From Corbicula japonica (Eukaryota > Mollusca > Bivalvia > Venerida > Cyrenidae): DNA of 64,000 bases. Shown one piece after another: positions 38,421-51,773 of the stretch; the stretch's first letter is position 1, and each line of letters begins with the position of its first letter. The stretch is taken from NCBI GenBank assembly GCA_038501625.1, contig JAZAYU010001044.1, forward strand, positions 1 to 64,000. Reading direction: 5' to 3'. A program made the translations under genes and the position numbers. The notes under the pieces are model-generated. The model was given only the letters and a program-made list of their open reading frames with translations, did not search any database and was not told where the DNA came from.

Positions 38421-41160
38421 TAAAATTTGTAGAAAAAATATATGGATTTTGAATCTTTAATTCTGCTCTATTCCAGATACGATTGAATAAAACTTGTATT
38501 TTTATATAAGGATGAAGTATTATCTATTATCTGTTGATTGATGTAGTTTTCATTTCAAAATATTTGCACTTAAGTAACATATTTAGTGTATAACATACAT
38601 AACCCTAAAAAGATGAAATTTAAGTCAGAAACTTACCTGTAGGATTTTTATTTGTAATCAAACTTAGGCAATAATACATGTTTTTGAAAGCTGCATGATC
38701 AAACAATATAAAACAGTTTGATTTTCATAAAAATCACACTGGCAATTGTAATATTGTTTCCATAATCTTATATGTTACCATATCGCTAATTCAAATATTA
38801 TATTCATGTTTTGGGATAAACAAGCATATAATATAGAGTTTAATTAAATTATTGAGCTTTATAAATGTAAGTGTTCTTGAAACTTGCATGACTTCAAATT
38901 TTCAACATACATAACATATGTTACTTATTAAAATAAGGCTTATTTCCTTGTTTTTATTTATTTTTAATAGTGTTAGCTGATATCTATTTGAAGAAATTAA
39001 CTATGTGTGCTCTGTGCAATGTCCTGATGTTTGTTAGCCCTGTGTAGATTTCTAATTACATTCACAGACGTTTTTTGTGACTAATATTACTGATTGAATG
39101 AAGTATTTTCTCTAAAACTGATATAGTTGTACAAAGAACTGATTACATTTACAAAACTGTATCACGACTATTAAATCATTTTAGATTAAACTGTAAAATA
39201 ATAATAGTAAGAAGTTTCTTGTGTATACTATTTTATGTTATGTTATGTGGTTAAAATGTTAAAGTGTTTAAGCTTGTCCATTTTAAACCTTCAAATCTCC
39301 GTAACATATAATGCCGAAGTTACAATATTGACAAAGTACAATGCATTTATAAATTAAATTCTAAAACAAAATTTTAGAATTGGTTCCAAAAAAGTAAAAA
39401 TACAAGAGATAAAAATATTGCTTTGAAAAGTGTTACAAACAAAAATTATTAAAACTAATTATATGTTACCTAATTATTTAAATAATGTTTTTCAGAAAGA
39501 TCACTTAGAATAAAGAAAATAAATTTCAAAAACCGTGTTTTACCCGGTAGTTTGTATCTAGATTACTGTAGAGTCATTCATAATGTGAATATGAACTTTC
39601 TATAAACTATATTTACTAAAAACAAGGTTGAAAGCACCAGTTCTGTTCTTTTAGAGCAATAATAACTGACATTGCTGCTAAATAAAACATTTGAAATAAG
39701 AAAAATAAATTGTCCTAAATGAAACATTATTTTTTCCATTGTTCAAAGAATGCTTAAGAATTTGTTAAGAATTCCGTAAGATCTTTGTAGAATGTTACTT
39801 AAAGACAAACAAGTGTTAAAGAGAAACATCCTTATATGAAAGACAATCTGTGTAATACAGGTGATGATAAGCTAATAGACAAGTTAACGTTGACTTATGT
39901 ATAATAATTTTTTTAGGTAAAAATTCTTTTACTCGAGTCAAAAAATTGCTATATAATGCTCATGCTGTTTCAATATTTTACAATTCTACACCGAACCTTA
40001 GTACCGGTATTTTAGATTAAAAAAACTACTTTTAAAAACATTTCGAACATCAGATAATTTAATCAGCTTCTTTGTGTAGTTTAAATTAAGTAGCTTTGAA
40101 ATTTGTTATAGATCAACTTAAACATAATATAATATTATATAAAAATATTTATCAAAATGTTAATTAACTAATCATTTGCAGTTTCTTGCTTTTCTTTTCT
40201 TATTAATTTTGCTGATTATTAAAGTAAAAATTGGTAACATATTATAGGATGACTAAAAACATAAATAGAACAATAACATGATAAAAAAATTTAATTTTGT
40301 TTATTCTTTCTTTTCTACATTTTGTAAGAACCAATCGAGAGTATCTGGACTTAGCTTTAGACTGGATGCAACAGCCCATGATTAATGCAATCGTAAGCTG
40401 TATTACAATGTTGTCATTGAGCCATATTGATAGGTTTATTGTTAATTTGAAAAGATTTAAAATAGGACGAACTTGAACCATCTACATCATACAAATTTAT
40501 TTCAAGACATATTGAGCAGTACACAGATCAATAACCTCTAAAGTCTAACTAAATTTAAATTAAAAATTCATTACTGTTTAATATCACCAGCATCAATACC
40601 TTAATTTCCTTTTGTAACATAATTCTTAATATATATTACCTATTTTAATACAAGATACATAAAGTGCAGGAAGGTTGGTAACTAAAATACGTTCTTTTGG
40701 GCAACATATTTAAAAATGGTGATTTATGATATGATATTTATTTTTATTATGATATAAAGCTAACTAATCTTTAAAACTCATGAAGTGTTGTATTTAAAAC
40801 AAAAACAATTACACCAAAACAAATTTATTAACCATAGGCATAAGTATATGATATAGCATAATACTAAAGTCACATATAACTAAAGTTAAAGATAATATTA
40901 ACAAAGTGTTTAACACAGTTTACCTTTAAATCACACAATATGTCTTTCAGAGTTTATTTCTTTATAATTAAGTTTACATGTATTTATAAATATTTTATTT
41001 GCTATCTTTGAGATGTTTTTCCATTGTTTGTTTTCAGATATGTTGGTTGGTTGGAATTTACATATATATGTATTTATTTACATACATTAAACAAGAAGTG
41101 TGTCTCAATGTGACTTTATTACATTAAAATACTGCATTCTTATTTATATTAATGAATTAA

Positions 41161-42060
41161 GCAAATAAAACAGAAATTACTTGCTAAGTAAGAAATGTTT
41201 CATACAACTTTTTAAACTAGGTTTTGATGTTATGTAACATAGACATGTATCTTAATGACTATTTATAGACCTATACCTAAGGTTGCAGATGTTTTATTGC
41301 ATTTAAAATATAAAAAAAACATCACCTTCCTGGGAAAAATAGGTTTATTTCAGAACTTTTATAATTGCCAATTATTTCTTCAACCTAAAAGCTCGATTTG
41401 TTTCTTTTATCCCTGTCATCGTGTTCTTGCTGATTTTACTCCAGGTGCTCTGGTCTCGGAAAGATCATTGAGTACCCGCCCTTTGGCTTTGCAATGCTAT
41501 TAAATTCTTATGTTTATATGTTTGTATGCTTTTGCATGCAACATTGTTGAGCTGATGGGTGGGTTGGAGTTATTTCACCAAGACAATTTGTACTTGTTTT
41601 GTGATACGAGAACCTGTTGGGGCAAGTGTGAGGTTGGTGCACCCTAGAACCTGGTTTAAACCCCCAGTTGCAATTTGTTTTGCCACTGACCGTTCCAAGG
41701 CGGTATCCCCAAGGGTTCTCTTGTTTATTAATTGTTTGTGGCGTCCTATTTGAATTGACATACATATATAAAATATGCGCTCTCTCTCTCTTCCTCTCTT
41801 CTTTTTCGCTGCGTGGGGAGGCTGTGTTTTTTGAGTGTGGCAATTCCTGATATGCATATGTTGCTTTTTTTTTCAACGCATACAATTTTCTCAAAGGTCA
41901 CATATTCAAACAGGCGTTACGGTAAAACGTCCCACTCGCCAGAAAGCAAACACATTGCAAAATGCGAAGAATGGGATAGGCTTTCAGAAAAACATACCCT
42001 TCGAAATTCCCCCAGAGGGAGAGGGTCTATTGGCAGCTCAAGTTCTAATACATTTAAGGC
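41161..42060 (+). repeat. Direct duplication, copy A (interrupted by R3)
   Basis: 41161-41384 plus 41872-42060 correspond to 42184-42570 (AGAAATGTTTCATACA, AATAGGTTTATTT, then AACAGGCGTTACGG, CACTCGCCAGA). The intervening 487 bp is a full R3 insertion, so copy B shows the empty site. Confidence 0.82.
41385..41871 (+). repeat. Repeat R3, long copy
   Basis: Runs from CTAAAAGCTCG to TGATATGCATATGTTGC plus a T-run. TTCAAC occurs immediately before and just inside the right junction and may be a target duplication. Contains a CT-rich tract. The two overlapping ORFs on each strand are shared with other R3 copies and are not genes. Confidence 0.85.
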
Positions 42061-42183
42061 ATGTTTTCCCATTTTCTTTTCTTTCGGTAACATATTTCAA
42101 TATAGCGTAACGGGCTTATGTCCCAATGTATATCACTGTATTACATTTGTTCTGAATTCTCATTAAACTTACTATATTTTACT

Positions 42184-42570
42184 TATAAGCACAAATTACT
42201 TCCTACTGCATGTAAGAAATGTTTCATACATCTTATTTTACTAGGTTTTTATGTTAAGTAACATAACTTAATCACTATTTTAGAGCAATACCTTAGGTTA
42301 CAAATGTTTTATTGCATATGAATGTAGTTTAGAGCTTCCTGGTGTAGAATAAATAGGTTTATTTTAGAACTTTTACAATTGTCAAATATTTCATTCTTAC
42401 ACAAACTTTTTTTCAAAGGTAACATATTCAAACAGGCGTTACGGAAAAACGCCCCACTCGCCAGAGTGCAAACAACTTGCAAAATGCGCAGAATGGTAAA
42501 GGCTTTCAGAAAAACATACCCTTCAAAATTCCCTTAGGGGGGGGGGGGGAGGGGGGTCTATTGGCAGCTC
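42184..42570 (+). repeat. Direct duplication, copy B (uninterrupted)
   Basis: Second copy of the 41161-42060 segment without the R3 insertion. Ends in a G-run (42537-42556). Confidence 0.8.
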
Positions 42571-43078
42571 AAGGTCTAAGTAGGCGTACACGTCTTACAT
42601 CTCAAACGACATGTGAAGTAAAACTCACTTCTCGCCAAAGATAGTAAGGACTCTAAAGCACGATTCTTTTCCTATTTTGTTGTTGTTCTGTGATACATTT
42701 TGATCGAAACCATTAGTTATATATCAGAAATTTATCTTTAAATTTATTGAATAAGAAATTGATATAAGATCAAACTAAGAGCAGCTTAGCTTTTTCTTTT
42801 ACAGAAATAACTGACGTTGATTTCCTTGAATCTTTATACAGCAACAAGGGAACAAAGATATCTTATACACGTACCCGTACACGTACACGTCTTAAATCTC
42901 AACCTCTCTCATGTCTCATAAACTACGCTATTTAGTAAAGCAAAATACAATAGCAAGCAAACCGGAAATAATGGTCCCATGACATTATGTTGTTGTTGTT
43001 TTTGTGTTGTTATTTGTTTTTATTATTTTTGGCTTTGTTTTTGCTTGGGGTTTTTTGTTGTTTTTTATTTGCTTTGTG

Positions 43079-43093
43079 TGGGGGGGGGGGGGG
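43079..43093 (+). repeat. Poly-G tract
   Basis: About 14 consecutive G following a T/G-rich stretch; prone to assembly and polymerase errors. Confidence 0.9.
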
Positions 43094-43398
43094 CTATTAT
43101 CGAAACAACACAAACTTAGAATTACATTAAAACCTTAATTTCAGCTAAAATTGAAATAATTTTTTGTTAATAAACTGTCGATAGCATACTAGTCAGATTT
43201 CTTTAATCTTCGATTTCCGGTCTTTGCATCAAAAACTTGCATTTTCTTAAATCATTAAATAAACATAAAACAGGGAAGCACCCTAAATGAAACACGGTAC
43301 ATTCACTCACTTTTTGTCCATAAAATACAAATAAGGAAATATGGTTCTAACCAAAGAGACAGACTGGGGAAAAAACTGTCTATGTAAGTGTGAGGTAG

Positions 43399-43909
43399 AA
43401 AAGTGAAATATGCACATCAGGAATCGCCACACTGCCAATACACAGCCTCCCCACGCAGCGAAAACGAAGAGAGGAAAAGAGAGCACGTGTTATAGGAAGA
43501 GATGAAAAGAGATCATGTGTTTATATGTATGCTAAAATCAAATTAGACACCACAAACAATTAACGAAAATGACAAATGTTGAAATTATCGCACTGGAACG
43601 GTCAGTGGCAAAATAATTTGCCACTGGGGGTTTAAACCAGGTTCTTGTGTGCACCAACTTCACACATCCCCCATCAGTTTCTTATATCAACTCCAAATAC
43701 AAGTTGTCTTGATGAAATAACTCCAGCCCACCAATCAGCTTAACAATGTTGCATGCAAAAGCACACAAACATATAAAACATAAGAAGCTAATAGCATTGC
43801 AAAGCCAAACGGGCGGGTACTCAATGGTCTTGCCGAGACCAGAGCTTCTGGACTCAAATCAGCAAGAACTCGATGACAGGTATAAAAGAAACAAATCGAG
43901 CTTCTAGGT
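43399..43909 (-). repeat. Repeat R3, long copy
   Basis: Minus-oriented, from AAGTGAAATATGCACATCAG to AAATCGAGCTTCTAGG, collinear with the 41385 copy over ~500 bp. These two define the element's full length. Confidence 0.85.
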
Positions 43910-44671
43910 TCTTATACAAGATTTCCACATAAACCTTCATAAACGCCTAAACCATTGATCAACTAAATGATCAACTTGGTTAATAACAAGGCCTTCAGAG
44001 CGCTGTAGAATATCATATCAGCAGAACTAGCGACATTTACGTAGTTAGTCGTTTTATTATTCGCGTTTGTTAAGGCGTCAACAATTTATGTTGTTAATGG
44101 TGGTGGAGGAAAAAGCAAGCGATATCTAATATTGACTTTCTCTCATTGACCAGTATTTTAATTACTTGGTTTTAGCTATTTAACAGTTATTTTAAAAGGT
44201 ATCGTAGGTAGATGTAGAAAAAACATTATTACCTAGCAGTTTTGTAGTACCGGATCTCGTTCATTTTTAAGTTGTTTTTACAATAAAATTTTATTGATAT
44301 CAGGTTTTCCCTTTATTCGATCTGTGCGTGCCATGCACTCTTTTAATAGTGTATATCAAAAGGTAAAGCACAGCGTTTCATAATCATTATGTACAAAAAT
44401 TACATAATTACTGTAATGGGAAGATTACCGTTGTTTTGGACGAATAAAAAATATTACCGATATACTCTCACCAGTATAGATAAACGAGGACAGTTTTTAA
44501 AAAGAGTTGTAAATTATGAAATAAACGTCGAATTTTGTATATTAAATATATACAGAAAGTCTCTGAACATCTCGCAAATATCTAGCACGGTTTTTTATTA
44601 TTTTGTAACAGTCACAAATAGTAAGAACATTATAGTAGTATGATAACATACATAGTAAATGAGAAAAATGT

Positions 44672-44800
44672 TACCTATTGGTATGTTGCATACACCTTCA
44701 CATCTTCTTAACGATTCTTCAGATGTTCAGGTTATCTACTTTATACGTATTTCAAATAGCAGTATCGCTACGGAAACCATTTTACGTGAGTAAAACAAAT
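44672..44800 (-). pseudogene. Decayed copy of a receptor tail exon
   Basis: Minus strand aligns with the open exon 53982-54094 (ATGGTTTC start, ACATCTGAAGAATCGTTAAG middle, CCAATAG|GTAACA donor), but in-frame stops (TAG, TGA) interrupt it. Flanking sequence also matches (45130-45180 with 54550-54600), so this is part of a larger duplicated block. Confidence 0.55.
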
Positions 44801-45435
44801 AACGAAGGTAAACCCCTACTACATAATCTAGATTATTTCCTCATTGAAATATTTAAAGCGTTTAATTACGCCAAAGTCATTTACTTAATAACGTAAACGC
44901 AGTGTGCTTGGTGGACAACGAGTGAAAGTTTATTTATTTTAATGCAGAAGCTAACTTGCTCTAGCAAAACACTTCACTTTAAGTATATAAAGTAGAAAAG
45001 CTAGTCCTCAACATTTATTGTTAAATAAAACTTCCATACTAAGTTTGATTAATGATTGTTTCATCCGTTGGTAAATTCATTAATTACTTAGTTCTGGCCT
45101 AAAATGACATACCAAGGTAGGAATAAGGATATGAACTCAATGTTTGTGTTACTAATTTGTTAAATAGAAGTTCAAACGTTTGCACAATCTTGTCATGTTA
45201 CAATCTTTATTTCTATTTTTATTTGATGAGGAAGATGAAAATTGTACAAAATTAAACACGCATACTTTTCTGGAGCAGTCACACTGGGAAAAATATCTTA
45301 ATAAAGAGACGTTTAAAATTTTGACCATAAAGAATAAAATATATACACCAAATACAAAAACAATAATTCAAAGATGAACATTCAGGGTAACCGCATCGAA
45401 TTGATTGGTTTAAAAAATTAAGAATCGTTAAGAAG

Positions 45436-45721
45436 ATGTGAGTTGGAGTTATTTCACCAAGACAATTTGTACTTGTTTTGTGATACGAGAACCTGTTGGG
45501 GCAAGTGTGAGGTTGGTGCACCCTAGAACCTGGTTTAAACCCCCAGTTGCAATTTGTTTTGCCACTGACCGTTCCAAGGCGGTATCCCCAAAGGTTCTCT
45601 TGTTTATTAATTGTTTGTGGCGTCCTATTTGAATTGATATACATATATAAAACATGTGCTCTCTCTCTCTCTCTCTCTTCCTCTCTTCTTTTTCGCTGCG
45701 TGGGGAGGCTGTGTTTTTTGA
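45436..45721 (+). repeat. Repeat R3 fragment
   Basis: Nearly identical to 41570-41835 (GTTGGAGTTATTTCACCAAG to GGGAGGCTGTGTTTTTTGAG), with a longer CT tract. Both ends are missing; the 183-codon minus-strand ORF overlapping it is repeat-derived. Confidence 0.85.
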
Positions 45722-46329
45722 GAGCCCTACACGTCAGCTCGCTCAAAGGCTTATGACTACCATGCACAATTATGCATCTCTCTAATGCATGTTTTGATTC
45801 ACTAACATTTAAAAAAGGATGTGAATACATATCGTAGTATTGCTGATGTTTCGTAATTTTAAAGATTTACAGACAAATGCCATCGCGTTTCGTAACAAGA
45901 TGAATGACTGAATTTCAAGAAATAAAATGACCGAATTTGCATTTGGTCTTTACAGAAGTGTTTCTGGGCCTTCTATTTTAATAGAAAACGTAAAAAAAAT
46001 AAGTCGATGTTGTATCCATAAACGTTGAAAATCGACTTTTCAAAGACAGAATCAGCTTGTTTGTGGGCATTTCATCATCGCGATAGGTGCAGGTCTTGGA
46101 CCTTTTTCATTTCCTTTAGTTACATGCAGACGCAAAAACAACCTTGATACTTAAATGACAAAGAACTTTACATTTTTCTACTCGTAGGAGATATTTTTGT
46201 AATAGCTGAGACACAATAACGACAATGTGCAGAGATATTGTTTATATTCTCATCGAACCAACGTGTTTTGTGTCTATTTCATTTCGTATGTTGATTCAAC
46301 AGGCAAAAACCGAAATAAACATTTATTTC

Positions 46330-46780
46330 AAATAGACGGAAAGGAATCCCTGAAGCCACCGAACACGACAAATATGAAAATATTGCACGCTCAGTTTGAT
46401 TAAGCCTGTTCATGGGCAGTAACGGAAATATTACTGCCCACGCCGTCTAGCCCCGGGTTGAGCACAGCTCAGTATTTACACCAATAAATAGTACAATTTT
46501 GATCCATCCAAATAATGATATACGTATGGCGGTAAAGATGTAACCTTCAATGTGGTATTTTAAGATTAACACTATTCTATTATCAGTGGCCTATGGTCCC
46601 CCTTTAAAATGGGTGTTCCCTAAACGAAAAACAATTGGCGGAACTAAATAGAATATAATTATGATAAGAGATCTGAGAATATAAATGCTGCATATCACAG
46701 AGAATGCTAAAGAAAACAATTAAAATCCAGAAAGTATATCCTAGGGATGATTGAACAATATCTTAATCTATAATAGCTGA
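46330..46780 (+). repeat. Diverged repeat R2 copy
   Basis: Follows R2 from GAAGCCACCGAACACGAC to ATGATTGAACAATATC with scattered substitutions and small gaps. Second stem-loop GGGCAGTAAC..TTACTGCCC kept. Confidence 0.82.
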
Positions 46781-48858
46781 AACCAAAATTCGTTTTGCTG
46801 TTTCCGAAGACATTTGAGGTTTAAGTATATAATTATTTGAAAAGTCACAGTATATTCTATTGAAGCGTATACGTTTGCGTTCTTCCGCCTACTGGTTTCT
46901 ATGATGGGTTTAACTTTGCTTTTTTGATGTAATAAATTTTGTATTTTGTAAAAGTATCATACTTAAAATATCGAGCCATTAACTTGAAAAATTGCCTGTT
47001 TGATAGCCTAATGCAATTTACATTCCCACAAATTGGTCTCAATGTTATATATTTCGTTCATACGTTCTGTTTAATTTTAACTTAAACGCATTTAAACAAA
47101 TTTTAGACATTGAAATGTTTATTTATTTTACAAAGAGAAATATACATGTTTTACTTTTTACTACGACTTTGTCAAAATTAGTACTTTTTCTATTTCTTTC
47201 AAACCGTAGCAAAACGGCGTGAAGAATAACTTTTGGGCCACACTGCCTTAGACCATGCTTATTTAAGTCCAGGTTGCAATATATTTTCGTGTTTGGCTTC
47301 ATTCGACGTTTTTAAATTATCGGCATAGTTAAGAAAAATGTCAACAGGTGAAATGACAAGACCAAGATGATTTTAGAATAGTACTGTCTGTGTCTGCAAG
47401 AACAACATTATGAGTGCAATTAACAAATAAGAACGTTCTATGACAAAATATATGCTATAAGAAATGACAAACATTTCGTGTTTAAAGAAGTTGCGTTTCT
47501 AACTTCTTTTAGTATACTTAGAATAGGAAGTTCTCGAAATCGTCCAGAGAGTAACAGGATGAGATATAAATAATTTAAACCAACATAACTGTTTCGCCTG
47601 ACGTTCCACTATGGATTGGACGCGTTAATTGGATAGTTTTGTTGAACCGATGATCTCAGAAACATAATGACATTGACGTATTGAACTGGCCTAAATTTGT
47701 TTTATAAATTAAAACAAACATTTGAAAAACAAAAGGTATATGGTACCAAAGCAAAACAAATAAGTATATCTCTAGAAAGCTTCAATGCTTAGATGGTGCA
47801 CAGCTTGGTTTTAAAATTTTGAAAAAGAAAAGAAAAATACGTTTTACTTAAATTTACAATGTATTACATTTTGTATAATTTCTAAAATGTTGCTGTGAGT
47901 AACTTCCGTGAAGTTACGTTTTAATAAGCACATTACAGAACGTAACGTTAACAGTAATAAAATTACTACTGCTAAAATTCAACATAAAGTATAAAATATA
48001 AATCACATAATTCCATATTCCTTTAACATATATTCGCATTAATCTGCCTGTAAGACTTCAACACATCATAAAAAAGAAACAAAAAATAATTGAAATAAAA
48101 ATTTATGGAGAGAATCATGGACTCTGGTTTTATGTAACTGATGTTTTATTTATACTGTTCCACGTGCACAACTTAGGAGTAGCCTTGTTTATATGAGCAG
48201 ATATATCAGAATTATTCGCCCATATCTTTTCTTGTCTGATTCGAATATTGATCTTCCTATTGACTCAAATTATAATATCCAAGGTGACAGGCACTTCCAT
48301 TTGAGTGAACGTTTTCTGGCTCATGTCTCTGTGTTGATAAAACTGAAAGAAATATTAAACATTTTAATTTTATTTACTATAAAATGTGGGTGGTTTTCTA
48401 CATGATTTACTTTAAAATGGGAAATACGCATATCGTAGTAGGTAATTTTCAGACACAGGATCAGTACACTTGTGACCAATTATGAAAATAACAAAACTCA
48501 TAAACATTATTTATTATAAAACAAAAACAGAACGTGCGGGGTAATCACCTTTACATTGTCAACAACAACGTCAAATTTCATAGCAAATTTCAACCAGATT
48601 CATAAAAATCCATACATTTCAACCGGTAGATTAAGTTAATGACGCCTTGTTTAGCATACTCCTACAAAACCGGTGGTTGTACATAGTCAATAACGAAAAA
48701 CCATACAACTTAAACATTTGCACTAGTGCAAGTATTTAGACATATGAAATTATTTATAAGATTTTAATAAAAAGCTAATATAAATCTAATATCAAAATAA
48801 GAACGTTCTTTATTTTTGCATGTTTGTCTTTCATTAAGACAGATATAAACATGTACCA

Positions 48859-51741
48859 CTATATTCGTTCCCAGTAGTAGGATTTGACAATTGTTGATAC
48901 ACCGAGGATTCTGTCAAACCCTCTGTGTTTTCTGGTACTGTATCTGGATCTTTTACTCTGAACCGGGTCTATTATTGTATTAACATAAACAGGCATTCGA
49001 GTAGATTGACTCTTCCTCTTCCTAAAATCATACATATTATTTAGAAAAACTCAGAGTGAGAGCTCTAACTTGAAACTATTTAAATAATGAAATATGACCA
49101 AATAAAATAATAAAATCCAATGCAGATTGAATCATGCATACAACCCTATTCTATATTTAATAATCCCCTACCCCAAAAATGAATTGCTTAAATGTTTAAA
49201 TTAAAAGCATTAAATGAGAATTAAAGAAGTGCAGTTAAATGAACGCGCCATTCTTCTTTCATAACAGCTTAACGTCTCAATTCAACCGACATATTTTACA
49301 AAAGTACTCAAAGTTTATTACATTTCTTCTTAATTTTTATATAAAACCAACCTTTTCTTCAGTATACAAAAGACTGCCACGCTTCCTGCTCCTATCAGTA
49401 TGACTCCAGCTAGAGTTCCGACAACCGCCCCAACCATAACGTTCTTCTTTGCAGACTCCTCCAGCTGGTCTGGATTTGCTAAACAATGAATAAACTAGTG
49501 ATTTTAATAAAGATGATATACATGAAAGTATGTCTGTTTTAATATGGGTTTTTTTAATTAAAAAAATTATGAATAATAAAATTGCGTATGTTAAGCATAA
49601 TGTTGTTGTTGTTTTTTTTTAAATTTCATCTAGTAATTGATATCTGGTTAAATACGAAGGAGCTTCGTTTCTTCTCTCTTAGAATATTGTATTGTCAACA
49701 TCTTTAAAGTAAACAATTATTTTACCTCTTTTCGAGCGTAGAAATTTCTAAAAATAAATGAGGCTGTTGTAAAACATCATCTATGAAGTCTTCAGGACAA
49801 CAAGTAGAGAATATTTTATAATCGTGTTAATAAACGAGTGACCACTAGAAACTGATATTTTCAAGAGGCGGGATAGTAAAAATATAAATGAAATTCCACA
49901 ATTTCAAAAATAAATAAAATGTGTCATCTATATTTGACTTGAAAACATAACAAAAAGTAATGTTAGGCCTACTAAAAAGCAGAACTTACATTCTTGCGTT
50001 GATTTCAACGTAACGACGGCGGTTGTTGTTATTTTTAGATCACACATCGACCCCGTAAAATCTGGTTTGCATCCAGAAAGACATGTTCCATTAAACCGGT
50101 AGCATTCAGATTGTTCGCTCTCCCTTTCTAAGCAATTTATGCTGCAAGTCTTTTCACAGTAATCACCCCAGTACCCAGGATTACAGCCATTTGAACAAAT
50201 CCCAGTATCTATATCACAAGCTGAATTGCCATTTGTCTTCAAACAGTTTCTATAACATGATTTATTGCATGATGGTGAATAGAAGTCATATCTGCATCGT
50301 TCACATATGTTTGGGTTTTGTTGTGTGCACGTGTCACAGACCTTGTCGCACGTTTCATTACAGTAATATCCCGAAAACCCAGCTTCACACTTAGTACATT
50401 TACCTCCTATTTCACAACCATCTAGACAATTAAATGAACACGTATTTTCTACAGAACACTGATTATTTGAAAGACTGAAACCGCTTTCGCAGTTTGTACA
50501 TGAGTAGGAAATGCCGTCATATTTGCATTCTTTGCAGTGTTTGTCAAGGTGTTGACAGGAGGTACATCTGTCTAAATTTATACAACTAAAACAGTCTTGA
50601 GAACATGGCAAACATTGTGAACGTATAGATCCACTCGTTGAGTTGTATTCATTTAAAAAGTAACCTGGTTGACACTGGTCACATTTATACAAATTTTCAC
50701 ATTTCAAACAATATGTAGAACATTCCGTGCATATTGGATATGTGGATCCCTGGAATGTATCTTGAAAATATCCATCCTTACAACCGTTTGTGCATCGTTG
50801 ATTATTACAATCATCATCTCTGCAATTGTCGCAGTAATTATTCGCACAGTCGATACCGTAAAACCCTGAGTTGCAAAGATAGCAATGACCATTAGTAACC
50901 TCACATCCTAAATAGCAGTTAAGAGGACATTGCATTTTACATAGAGCTGTTATATTCCAATACATTGGCTTACACGACCAGCATTGAACAGCATTTTTGC
51001 AACTGTTGCAGTGGTCCGGACAAGATACACAACCTCCGTAGTCAGCGAAGAATCCGAAGTTACAGTCCCAAGAAGTCACCTCTGAATCTAAATTTTAACA
51101 TTATGAGATCGTAATGGTTGAAATTATTTTGAGCTAATGACATTGAGGTTATTTTCAAAATTTTAGAACACTTATTCTCATAATGATGCGTGACTCAATT
51201 TTCTGATTTTTTTCTATAGGTCGATTCACCTAAATTTTTTGTCTAGCATTTAATTGTGCCAAGCATATAGTTCGTTAACAATCTTTTAACGTTTGTAAGT
51301 AGGCATGACTTATCAAATCAAAGGCAAATGATTTTTTAAAATATTGATTTGAGCTTTTTGGCTGATGAAAAACTCCTTATAATGTTTCCCCCTTTACTTT
51401 AAGGATACGTCTGTTATCACTCAGACGACCAGTGCAAATCCAGTCCAGCCAGCACATCCGTGCCATATGAGCAGGATCTACACTGTTCGTTTTTCCTTCA
51501 GAAATAACCTTAGGAATCAAATTAGATAGGCAAAATAACTTTCAGTTTTACAGTTGATTTTGTATTTACCCATATATTGTTATTAAGGCGGCGAATGTTT
51601 TATCTTTAACAAATAATTTCGAACATTATATACTCGCCGGGCCTGACCGTTTATAATAGCCTCCTAATTAACAATAACATGAACTTAAATCGTGTAAAGA
51701 TCGTTTTATAATAATCATCATTATATCTTTTGCCGCTGTTG

Positions 51742-51773
<32 letters not shown>

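Larger units (their letters stand above)
37009..42909. mobile_element. Candidate 5.9-kb element bounded by 44-bp inverted repeats
   Basis: 37009-37052 and 42866-42909 are reverse complements at 42 of 44 positions (AGAGAGGTTGAGATTT, then ACGTGTACGTGTACGG..). A second inverted pair lies inside (38285-38420 against 42410-42560). The interior is AT-rich with no transposase ORF. Flanks do not show an obvious target duplication. Non-autonomous transposon or an inverted segmental duplication. Confidence 0.55.
43910..48856. other. No intact gene; repeats and a decayed exon
   Basis: Holds a degraded tail-exon copy (44672-44800), a truncated R3 (45436-45721) and a diverged R2 (46330-46780). Short ORFs elsewhere have no support. 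I looked for phosphatase exons downstream of gene 3 here and saw none. Confidence 0.5.

Noticed and set aside
45279..45830. 183-codon minus-strand ORF, the longest outside the receptor exons
   Set aside because: Its core is shared with other R3 copies (41514-41894, 57912-58115), and it runs out of the repeat into unrelated flanks.
31900..48856. Phosphatase exons that would make gene 3 an RPTP
   Set aside because: I looked for HC..GxGRTG, WPD and DYINA coding on the minus strand and saw none; not an exhaustive search.
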